A stretch of 10,285 nucleotides of DNA from Oscillospiraceae bacterium. Its GTDB lineage: Bacteria > Bacillota > Clostridia > Christensenellales > Aristaeellaceae. The DNA is taken from assembly GCA_031282605.1 (NCBI GenBank), contig JAITDK010000025.1, positions 1-10,285 on the forward strand, written 5' to 3'. Shown here piece after piece: positions 1-5,834 of the stretch. The position numbers and the translations under genes were made by a program. Within the stretch, counting starts at the first letter, position 1. Each line of letters opens with the position of its first letter. The notes under the pieces are model-generated. The model was not told the origin of the DNA. It did not search any database and worked only from the letters and a program-made list of their open reading frames with translations.

Positions 1-27
1 CCGTAATGGAATAGTCAACCCACATCA

Positions 28-244
28 TAGTGGCGGGGCGCCAGTAATTTAAAGCGCATCCGGTTCGCAAACCGGACAGCGTCCCGCCGCAGCGAACAGC
101 CGAGGGTTACGTGACGCAACCTAAGCGCAGCGTTGCGCAACGCTGCATCTATATTGCGTACCGCAACCTCCGGCTGTCCGCTACGGCGGGACGCTGTTCG
201 ATCTGCGGATCGAATGCGCTTTAAGTTTGTGGCGCCCGCCACAA
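28..244. repeat. Long imperfect inverted repeat with internal hairpins
   Basis: The left arm (30-136) and the reverse complement of the right arm (137-242) match at about 85 of 107 positions by hand alignment, with one single-base indel. Weaker symmetry continues outward to about 11 and 261. Each arm folds on its own into three hairpins. H1 is at 28-46 and 227-244 (right-hand copy: 8-bp stem, 2-base loop). H2 is at 59-76 and 197-214 (7-bp stem, 4-base loop). H3 is at 105-121 and 152-168. In H2 all six differences between arms form three compensated base pairs. No coding frame here looks real; the open minus-strand frame at 15-242 is a by-product of the symmetry. It could be a MITE-like non-autonomous element, a REP/BIME-like pair, or a structured RNA duplicated in inverted orientation. 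No target-site duplication was found. Confidence 0.85.
127..146. repeat. Perfect 20-bp palindrome at the centre of the inverted repeat
   Basis: The sequence GCAGCGTTGCGCAACGCTGC is its own reverse complement, with the axis between 136 and 137. This is also the axis of the whole 28-244 element. It could act as the tip of a cruciform or hairpin, or as a dyad for a binding protein. Its function is unknown. Confidence 0.85.
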
Positions 245-280
245 TGGCGTAAGTTGTCTACTTCTTTATAGCGTTTTTAC

Positions 281-344
281 TGGCGGGCGCAGGGTTGGGA
301 CGATGGGACGAGGAACGGTGGGACGTTGGAACGAGGAACGTCCC
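281..344 (+). repeat. Short direct repeats ending in an 8-bp hairpin
   Basis: TGGGACG occurs at 296-302, 304-310 and 319-325, and ACGAGGAACG at 308-317 and 331-340. The last units form a perfect hairpin: GGGACGTT (320-327) pairs with AACGTCCC (337-344) around a 9-base loop. TGGCGGGCGC at 281-290 is an exact inverted copy of 232-241 in the right end of the upstream inverted repeat, so this may be a further fragment of it. TTGGGACGA (295-303) recurs at 608-616 in the leader of the next gene. I do not recognise a known repeat family. Confidence 0.55.
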
Positions 345-530
345 TGCGGGGAGCCGGGGTCTCTGTCCCAGACCCAGCGAAGGGCTATCCGCCCGTTAGA
401 AACCAGACCACGCGTCGCCTGGACCATCGTGATACACAGTCTACCGGCTTCGGATTGCCGGTTGTACCTGGAGAATCTGTTCCGTAGCGTAACACGTTCT
501 GTCCGCGCAAAATCGACATGAAGCATAACG
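345..530. other. Non-coding stretch with several small hairpins
   Basis: I see no convincing gene here. Short open frames on both strands lack a ribosome binding site and resemble no family I know. Three simple stems are visible: GGGTCT/AGACCC at 357-375, GGGC/GCCC at 382-394 and ACCGGC/GCCGGT at 443-462. With the hairpin at 320-344 they could belong to a structured RNA, but I recognise no RNase P, tmRNA, SRP or riboswitch core and see no clear promoter for it. Confidence 0.4.
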
Positions 531-569
531 ATGCAAGCCGCTGGGAAAGATATGATTGCGACCGGCGGC

Positions 570-598
570 TTGTCATTTTATTGCGGATTGGGTATAAT
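570..598 (+). promoter_or_regulatory. Sigma-A type promoter for the foldase gene
   Basis: The -35 box TTGTCA (570-575) and the consensus -10 box TATAAT (593-598) are separated by exactly 17 bases. Transcription should begin near 605 and leave a leader of about 60 bases. This rules out the far-upstream ATG at 531 as a start codon, because it lies before the transcript begins. Confidence 0.85.
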
Positions 599-665
599 AC
601 TGTCGACTTGGGACGAACGCAAACAACGTAAACTGATGGAAGTAACTGAAAGGACTGGTAGATTT

Positions 666-2021
666 ATGAAGCAACCACACTCGCGCCGGATCGCGATCAT
701 TGCGCTGATGCTGTGCATGGCGTTCACGCTCAGCGGATGCAAACTGATCAGCAAGGATCCGGCCGTGGAGGCGAAGACTGTCATAGCCGAGGTTGGCGGC
801 GAGCCGATCGTCAAGGGCGACCTGGCCGGGCCATATATGATGACGCTGTCCCAGTATGCCGCGCTTTACTCCATGTACGGGCTAAGCATCGACACGTCGG
901 ACGAGGAGTTCATCAAATCCGTCAAAGAATCCACACTGACAGGCGTCACATCCCAGAAGGTGCGCGCGCAGCAGTTCGCCGCCCGCGGACTGACGCTCAC
1001 CCCTGAGGAGGAGGCTCAAATCGAGACAGCCGCCGACGAAGCGTACGAGTCGTGGATCGCTTCATATACGACCTCGCTGCAGCAGTCGAACGCGTCGTTG
1101 ATCGAGTCTACGGCGCGCGATCAGGCGATCAAGGAGTTGGACGCGCAGGGACTTACGCGTGATTTAATGGTTGAGTCGAATCGCGACGGCGTGATATCCG
1201 AACGGCTTAAGGACGACGTTACGAAGGACGTGACGATCTCCGACGAAGACGTCAACGCCGAAGCCGACACTCGCCGCGCCGAGCAGAAGACCAATTATGA
1301 TGAAAACCCAGCCTCGTTCGGCACGGACCTGATGAACGGCGCGCTGGTGCTTTACCGTCCAGAAGGGTATCGCTATGTAAAGAACCTGCTGGTCGGCATC
1401 CCAGAAGAGATTCAGACCGAGATAGATAACATCAATACGGAGTTGTCTAACAATGATTACAACCGCTACAGCCTGGAGCAACAAAGGACGTCGTTTGGCA
1501 CGCTGAACGAAGCCGACGAACAGACGTTTAACAGCCTGTTCGCGGGGCTTGACGAAACCGACGCGCAGCTGAACGCACAGCTGGAGGAAAAACTGGCGCA
1601 GGGCAAGGAGCAGGTCAAGGCGCGCGCGGAGGAAGTGCTGGCCAAGGTACAGGAGGACGGAGCCGACTTCGACGCGCTGATGGCCGAATACGGCACCGAT
1701 ACCGGCATGCAGTCCGAGCCATACAAGACCACCGGATACCCCGTAAGCGAGACGACGACCAGCTTCGTGGCAGAGTTCAAGGACGCTGCAATGGCGCTGG
1801 CCAAGCCCGGCGACATATCGGGGTTGGTTGAGACCGACTACGGCTATCATATCCTTCAGTACGCATCCGACATACCCGCTGGCGACATCCCGACATCCGA
1901 GGTAAAGGACACGCTGCGCGCGGAAATACTGACCACGCGCAAGGATGAACTGTATAACCAGGCGATGCAGGATTGGACGAACGAGGCGAACGTCAAGACG
2001 TACATAAACCGCTGGAATTAG
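666..2021 (+). CDS. PrsA/SurA-like lipoprotein peptidyl-prolyl isomerase
   Basis: Probable membrane-anchored foldase acting outside the cell membrane on secreted proteins. The frame is open from 531, but the promoter at 570-598 and a GAAAGGA site (648-654) favour ATG 666, giving 451 aa. This start yields a classic lipoprotein signal: positively charged N-terminus, hydrophobic core and lipobox LSGC with Cys25. A SurA-type N-terminal chaperone domain starts near residue 35 (VIAEVGGEPIVKGDL). The parvulin domain covers about 236-400, beginning with RYVKNLLVGIP and ending at DYGYHIL (391-397), a typical parvulin ending. The domain is odd. About 73 charged, probably helical residues (247-319) separate its first strand from its first helix, and the usual Gly-rich GGDLG-type loop is replaced by TTGYPVSETTTS. 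Foldase role is confident; catalytic activity is less certain. It is followed by the amino-sugar genes, which suggests an envelope theme. Confidence 0.88.
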   Translation: MKQPHSRRIAIIALMLCMAFTLSGCKLISKDPAVEAKTVIAEVGGEPIVKGDLAGPYMMTLSQYAALYSMYGLSIDTSDEEFIKSVKESTLTGVTSQKVRAQQFAARGLTLTPEEEAQIETAADEAYESWIASYTTSLQQSNASLIESTARDQAIKELDAQGLTRDLMVESNRDGVISERLKDDVTKDVTISDEDVNAEADTRRAEQKTNYDENPASFGTDLMNGALVLYRPEGYRYVKNLLVGIPEEIQTEIDNINTELSNNDYNRYSLEQQRTSFGTLNEADEQTFNSLFAGLDETDAQLNAQLEEKLAQGKEQVKARAEEVLAKVQEDGADFDALMAEYGTDTGMQSEPYKTTGYPVSETTTSFVAEFKDAAMALAKPGDISGLVETDYGYHILQYASDIPAGDIPTSEVKDTLRAEILTTRKDELYNQAMQDWTNEANVKTYINRWN

Positions 2022-2059
2022 AGTAAACTATAGCAAAAGAATAAACGATAGCCACGCCG

Positions 2060-2087
2060 CCGCGCCGGGGAACTCAGCCCGGCGCGG
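2060..2087 (+). terminator. Strong GC hairpin between foldase and acyltransferase genes
   Basis: CCGCGCCGGG (2060-2069) pairs perfectly with CCCGGCGCGG (2078-2087) around an 8-base loop. No T-run follows; instead the ribosome binding site GGAGG (2094-2098) of the next gene begins 7 bases later. It may be a weak or factor-dependent terminator, an mRNA end stabiliser or a control on the downstream start. I see no good promoter between 2022 and 2102, so some read-through into the next genes is likely. Confidence 0.5.
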
Positions 2088-2102
2088 GGCAACGGAGGTT
2101 CA

Positions 2103-2792
2103 ATGGAGAATGAACTGCCGCGCGTTGACGCGCTGCTGGATCTGACGCGTACGATCGCGTCGCCGCTGTTTGTGTCGCTGGCCGCGCCGTGGCGCGCGCT
2201 GCCGATGCTGGGCGCGTTCATCGCGACGCTGGGCGCGACGCTGTCCGCCGATGATTTCGAGGAGATCGCGCCGCAGGTCTGGGTCGCGCGGGACGCCAGG
2301 GTAGCGGCCTCCGCGCTGCTGATCGGTCCGTGCGTCGTCGATCATGAGGCGGAGATACGGCACTGCGCGTTCGTACGCGGCAATGCTCTTGTGGGCAAAC
2401 GATCGGTTGTAGGGAACTCAACCGAACTAAAGAACGCGCTGCTGTTCGACGACACCCAAGCGCCGCATTTCAACTACGTCGGCGATTCTATACTGGGCTG
2501 GAAGACGCATATGGGTGCGGGTTCGATTACGTCCAACGTACGTTCGGATCGGCAAAAGGTTGTCGTGCACACGAGCGGCGGACCGATCGAGACCGGCATG
2601 AAGAAACTCGGCGCGATACTGGGCGACTTCGTTGAGATCGGCTGCAACGCGGTGCTTAATCCAGGGGTCGTCGTCGGGCGCGGAAGCATCGTGTATCCGG
2701 CGGCCAGCGTGCGCGGTATAGTGCCGGCGCGCTCCATCTACAAGAGAGACGGCGTGATCGCGCTTCAGCGCGCCCCGTTCGGCGAGGTATAG
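2103..2792 (+). CDS. GlmU-like left-handed beta-helix acyltransferase, lacking the uridylyltransferase domain
   Basis: A 229-aa protein with ATG preceded by GGAGG (2094-2098). Residues 1-50 are a helical, hydrophobic N-terminal part that I cannot assign. From about residue 58 hexapeptide-type repeats build a left-handed beta-helix. The stretch around QAPHFNYVGDSILG and MGAGSITSNV matches the acetyltransferase half of GlmU, where the equivalent segment reads about KAGHLTYLGD and IGAGTITCNY. His122 aligns with the GlmU catalytic histidine. The N-terminal nucleotidyltransferase domain of GlmU (signature LAAGxGTRM) is absent. Its stop is one base before glmM, which makes glucosamine-1-phosphate, so the likely reaction is acetyl-CoA-dependent N-acetylation of that sugar. 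This substrate is inferred from homology and context. It could instead acylate another sugar. Confidence 0.75.
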   Translation: MENELPRVDALLDLTRTIASPLFVSLAAPWRALPMLGAFIATLGATLSADDFEEIAPQVWVARDARVAASALLIGPCVVDHEAEIRHCAFVRGNALVGKRSVVGNSTELKNALLFDDTQAPHFNYVGDSILGWKTHMGAGSITSNVRSDRQKVVVHTSGGPIETGMKKLGAILGDFVEIGCNAVLNPGVVVGRGSIVYPAASVRGIVPARSIYKRDGVIALQRAPFGEV

Positions 2793-2793
2793 T

Positions 2794-4149
2794 ATGGGCA
2801 GATTATTCGGTACTGACGGCGTCCGGGGCGTGGCAAATCAAGACCTGACATGCGAACTGGCCATGACCATTGGTCGGGCGGCCGCGTGCGCGCTGTCGTC
2901 GAACCGCCGACGCAGGCCTGTCGTGCTGGTGGGGATGGATCCGCGCATATCATCCGACATGCTCGCCTCGGCGGTCACGGCCGGACTATGCTCGGTCGGC
3001 GCGGATGTGCTCCATTTAGGCGTGATACCCACCCCCGCCGTAGCATACCTTGTGGGCAAGTACAAGGCCGACGCGGGGGTTATGATCACCGCCTCGCACA
3101 ACCCGGCGGAGTATAATGGCATCAAGATATTCGGCGGCGACGGCTTCAAACTCCCCGACGCGCTGGAAGAGGAGATCGAGACGCTGACGCTTGATCCCCA
3201 TCGCGCGCGATTGGAGGCCGAGCCGCTTGATCTGGGTAAACTGACATGGAAGAACACCGTCGTGAAGGATTATGTAGCCCATCTCAAGAGTACGGTGGCG
3301 TTCTCGCTGGAAGGGCTGAAGGTGGCGGTCGATTGTGCGAACGGCGCGGCCAGCGTCACCGCGCATAAGCTGTTCGACGAACTGGGAGCACAGGCAACGT
3401 TCCTCGCCGACGAACCTGACGGACTGAACATCAACGAGAACTGCGGCTCGACCCACATGGAACGGCTGATTGACACGGTCAAGAGCGGCGGCTTCGACGC
3501 GGGCATAGCCTTCGACGGCGACGCCGATCGCTGCCTGGCCGTGGACGAACGAGGCTTGCCCATCGACGGCGACCAGATAATGGCCGTGTGCGCGAAGGAT
3601 ATGAAGGCGCGCGGCAAACTGCCTCACGATACCGTCATCGGCACGATACTGACGAACCTGGGATTCGTGCGGTTCTGCAAGGAGAACGGGCTTAACTTCA
3701 TCGCCACGAAGGTGGGAGATCGGTTCGTGCTGGAAGAGATGCTGTTGGGTGAGTTTGGTTTCGGCGGCGAACAGTCCGGCCATGTGATATTTCGCGACTT
3801 CGCCACAACGGGCGACGGACAGCTCACGGCGATCCAGCTGCTGTCGCTGGTTCGCCGCGAGGGTAAGAAGCTGTCCGAGCTGGCCGACGTGATGAACCGT
3901 TACCCGCAGGTATCGCGCAACGTCCGCGTATCGCCCGATGGCAAACTGGCGTTCTATACCGATCAAACCGTCAAGACGGCGATCGAAGAGGCCAAGACTC
4001 GGCTGGGTGAGGATGGGCGGTTGGTCGTGCGCGTATCGGGCACGGAACCGCTGGTGCGCGTGATGGTCGAGGGTAGGGATTTACCCACGATTGAGTCTAT
4101 AGCCGACGATATGGCCGGGTTGATCAAGGAACGGCTGGCGGCGGGTTAA
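2794..4149 (+). CDS. glmM: Phosphoglucosamine mutase
   Basis: Cytosolic enzyme converting glucosamine-6-phosphate to glucosamine-1-phosphate for UDP-GlcNAc, hence peptidoglycan. At 451 aa it is the usual family length. All family landmarks are present: N-terminal GRLFGTDGVRG; the phosphoserine loop TASHNP with Ser101; the metal loop DGDADR (241-246); the sugar-binding EQSGH (326-330); and the phosphate-binding loop RVSGTEP (413-419). The start ATG has GAGGT (2784-2788) five bases upstream, inside the end of the preceding acyltransferase gene, and only one base separates the two genes. They are almost certainly co-transcribed and translationally coupled. Nothing in the sequence suggests damage or an altered active site. 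Confidence 0.97.
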   Translation: MGRLFGTDGVRGVANQDLTCELAMTIGRAAACALSSNRRRRPVVLVGMDPRISSDMLASAVTAGLCSVGADVLHLGVIPTPAVAYLVGKYKADAGVMITASHNPAEYNGIKIFGGDGFKLPDALEEEIETLTLDPHRARLEAEPLDLGKLTWKNTVVKDYVAHLKSTVAFSLEGLKVAVDCANGAASVTAHKLFDELGAQATFLADEPDGLNINENCGSTHMERLIDTVKSGGFDAGIAFDGDADRCLAVDERGLPIDGDQIMAVCAKDMKARGKLPHDTVIGTILTNLGFVRFCKENGLNFIATKVGDRFVLEEMLLGEFGFGGEQSGHVIFRDFATTGDGQLTAIQLLSLVRREGKKLSELADVMNRYPQVSRNVRVSPDGKLAFYTDQTVKTAIEEAKTRLGEDGRLVVRVSGTEPLVRVMVEGRDLPTIESIADDMAGLIKERLAAG

Positions 4150-4150
4150 T

Positions 4151-4164
4151 GCGCCGAGTGGCGC
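4151..4164. other. Small hairpin just after glmM
   Basis: GCGCC (4151-4155) pairs with GGCGC (4160-4164) around the loop GAGT, one base after the glmM stop codon. It has no T-run and sits 14 bases before the larger hairpin at 4179-4221. It may add to RNA 3'-end formation. Confidence 0.35.
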
Positions 4165-4178
4165 GTCAGGCTTAATAC

Positions 4179-4221
4179 GCCGGAGAGCGGTCAGACGATT
4201 GTCGCCTGACCGCTCTCCGGC
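4179..4221. terminator. Probable bidirectional terminator between converging genes
   Basis: A perfect 16-bp stem, 4179-4194 paired with 4206-4221, surrounds an 11-base loop. It lies where glmM (+) and the glycosyltransferase (-) converge, so either transcript could end here. The downstream tracts are only moderately T-rich on the + strand (CTGTACTTGTGTTTG) and weak on the - strand. The stem includes the last codons and the stop (4191-4193) of the glycosyltransferase gene. Confidence 0.65.
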
Positions 4222-5585
4222 TGTACTTGTGTTTGCGCCTTATCCACGGCAGTCGCAACGCTCGCGGCGGCTGACGCTATGGCTGCGGTCGCGGTTACAG
4301 CCGTCGTCGCCGCCGTTGCTGCGGTAGTCACCGAGGCAGCCAGCGGATCCTGAACGTTTGATAATCGCGTCGCGCCGCCCTGCTGCATCATCCGCTCCAT
4401 GGATTCCTTGAGCGGGCGGCGGTTCATGGGGCTCGGCGCTGGTTTTGGCGTCGGCGTCGGCGCCGGAGACTCGACCGAGGCTGCCGCGGTCGTATCGGAG
4501 CGATTCTTTATGGCCTCGCGAACGCTTTTCATCATTGTGTAATACGAGATCAGCGCCCACTTTGCCAGCAGTTCGCCGTCGTCGCTCTCGGTTACGATTT
4601 TTTCGAATGCCTCCGACGAGCGGTTCGGCGCGGCCTGTTCCTGGTTCGCCGCGATAACGCCCTTGCCCTTCAACAGCAGTATATACCTGGACATAGCCGG
4701 ATACTTTGGCAGCGCCTCGAACAGGCGCGTCCGCTCTTCATCGTTGAAAGCCGGGAGCGTTTGAAGCGCGCGCCCGGCCAATTCGTTATACTTGCGCGTC
4801 AAGCCCTTCTCCATCTCGGGATGCCGCTCCTTTGTGACGCTGACCATCTGCACAGCCGCGAACAATCCCAGCGTCTTACGCCAGTCGCGCGAGTAGACGA
4901 TGCTGCCGTCCCTTAGGCGGTAGGCGTAGAACGGCCGCGTGTTGAACGCGAAGGATTGCGCCGCGGCGTACAGGCGCGGGCACCACTCCTCGTCCTCGTG
5001 CAGTATGCCCGGCTCGAACAGCAGCGCGTTTCGCTTTATAAACTCCCGCCTCACGACGTTGCGCCAAGCGGTGCACATCATATTGTTCTCGAATATGCCG
5101 CGCTTCACATGCTCGGCGTTCAGTTCGTCGCCGCCCAGCTGCTTGTCAAAGTCGGTGGGATCGTCGAATATGCCGGCCTTAGGCGGCATCTGGTACGCGC
5201 GGAACTTGCCTATCAGCACGTCAACCCGACGTTTGAATAGTATCGACTTAATCTGGGCCAGCGCGCCGCGCATCAGCCAGTCGTCGCTGTCCAGGAATAC
5301 GATGTAGTCGCCGGACGCCTCGCGTATGCCTGTGTTGCGCGCCTCGCTCAGCCCCTTGTTCTGTTGATGAATAACCTTTATGCAGTCCCCGTAGCTGCGC
5401 TGGAACCAATCGCAATACTGCCCGCTGTCGTCAGTGCTCCCGTCGTCGACCAGGATTATCTCGTCGCCTCGCCCCAGTTGATCCACCGCCGACTGTACGC
5501 AGCGTTCTATATATAGCGATACATTGTATACGGGCGTGACTATGCTTAGCTTGACCTCGTCCATGGCCGGTGGTGATTGCCGCAT
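4191..5585 (-). CDS. Family 2 glycosyltransferase with low-complexity C-terminal tail
   Basis: Transfers a sugar from a nucleotide-sugar donor, probably to a cell-surface glycan; donor and acceptor cannot be read from sequence. The frame is open to a GTG at 5615, but ATG 5585 has GGAGGA (complement of 5592-5597) six bases upstream, giving 464 aa. The GT-A fold is clear: KLSIVTPVYN at 12-21, DDGS at 47-50, NKGLSEARNTG at 76-86 and the metal-binding DSDDW at 99-103. HEDEEW at 196-201 fits the catalytic-base region. Residues 205-365 are helical with no assigned domain. The tail is unusual: a proline-rich linker (about 372-387, PAPTPTPKPAPSP), a short charged helix, then about 35 residues almost all Ala, Thr, Ser or Val (415-448). 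No transmembrane helix is obvious. It is a single gene between glmM and the arg operon. Confidence 0.88.
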   Translation of the reverse strand: MRQSPPAMDEVKLSIVTPVYNVSLYIERCVQSAVDQLGRGDEIILVDDGSTDDSGQYCDWFQRSYGDCIKVIHQQNKGLSEARNTGIREASGDYIVFLDSDDWLMRGALAQIKSILFKRRVDVLIGKFRAYQMPPKAGIFDDPTDFDKQLGGDELNAEHVKRGIFENNMMCTAWRNVVRREFIKRNALLFEPGILHEDEEWCPRLYAAAQSFAFNTRPFYAYRLRDGSIVYSRDWRKTLGLFAAVQMVSVTKERHPEMEKGLTRKYNELAGRALQTLPAFNDEERTRLFEALPKYPAMSRYILLLKGKGVIAANQEQAAPNRSSEAFEKIVTESDDGELLAKWALISYYTMMKSVREAIKNRSDTTAAASVESPAPTPTPKPAPSPMNRRPLKESMERMMQQGGATRLSNVQDPLAASVTTAATAATTAVTATAAIASAAASVATAVDKAQTQVQPESGQATIV

Positions 5586-5696
5586 GGCTATTCCTCCGAT
5601 ACTCGTTCGATACACGCTTGATCAAGATAGTCTATGCACGCTCAAACGAGAAAACGATAACCTTGATACGGCGGAGCGGGCTAATTTGGAGAGAGT

Positions 5697-5726
5697 GCGG
5701 GGGCTTCTCAACTTATTTCGCCCCGC
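5697..5726. other. Hairpin in the divergent intergenic region
   Basis: GCGGGG (5697-5702) pairs with CCCCGC (5721-5726) across an 18-base loop and is followed by a T-rich tract (5727-5737). It resembles a terminator facing right, yet no gene precedes it on the + strand, and it ends just before the arg promoter. It might shield that promoter from upstream read-through. The rest of 5586-5739 holds no gene and no clear promoter for the glycosyltransferase. Confidence 0.3.
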
Positions 5727-5739
5727 TTTCGATTTTTGC

Positions 5740-5768
5740 TTGACAAACGCGCCGTAATCGTATATTAT
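5740..5768 (+). promoter_or_regulatory. Promoter of the arginine operon
   Basis: A perfect -35 box TTGACA (5740-5745) and a -10 box TATTAT (5763-5768) are spaced by 17 bases. The start of transcription should fall near 5775, giving a leader of about 60 bases before argC. This is a strong basal promoter that would need a repressor to respond to arginine. Confidence 0.88.
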
Positions 5769-5803
5769 TCACTAAGTGGCATTGATTACGCATAATATAC
5801 AAG
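5760..5803 (+). promoter_or_regulatory. Candidate operator over the arg promoter (possible ArgR site)
   Basis: GTATATTAT (5760-5768), which contains the -10 box, is an exact inverted repeat of ATAATATAC (5792-5800). Two right-half matches to the ARG box (ATNCANA in the consensus TNTGNATWWWWATNCANA) are ATTCACT at 5767-5773 and ATACAAG at 5797-5803. The second has a partial left half TACGCAT (5787-5793) with spacing one base short. The small palindrome CACTAAGTG (5770-5778) covers the expected start site. The position suits a repressor, but no full 18-bp ARG box is present, so the ArgR assignment is tentative. Confidence 0.35.
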
Positions 5804-5834
5804 TATTTCTAATAATCATGCATGGAGCGTGCTA

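Noticed and set aside
60..75. tRNA T-arm lookalike (GGTTCGCAAACC)
   Set aside because: No acceptor stem, anticodon arm or D-arm can be built around it; it is hairpin H2 of the inverted repeat.
15..242. Open minus-strand frame across the inverted repeat
   Set aside because: It lies entirely within the palindromic element, has no ribosome binding site or family resemblance, and is explained by the structure.
303..521. 72-residue plus-strand frame before the promoter
   Set aside because: Arg-rich composition from repeats and hairpins, no ribosome binding site, no family resemblance.
531..665. Longer N-terminus for the foldase, starting at 531 or 636
   Set aside because: The promoter at 570-598 places the transcript start after 531, and 636 has no ribosome binding site; only ATG 666 gives a proper lipoprotein signal at the N-terminus.
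1164..1850. Long minus-strand open frame opposite the foldase gene
   Set aside because: It is antisense to a well-supported gene and shows no family motif; long antisense frames are expected with this codon use.
3016..3966. Long minus-strand open frame opposite glmM
   Set aside because: It mirrors the codon bias of glmM, whose active-site motifs are all intact, and has no recognisable domain.
5586..5615. GTG start at 5615 for the glycosyltransferase
   Set aside because: The ribosome binding site GGAGGA lies downstream of it and serves the ATG at 5585.
5829..5834. GTG start at 5829 for argC
   Set aside because: Only one base from the GGAG site; the ATG at 5835 is correctly spaced and starts the protein at the expected family position.
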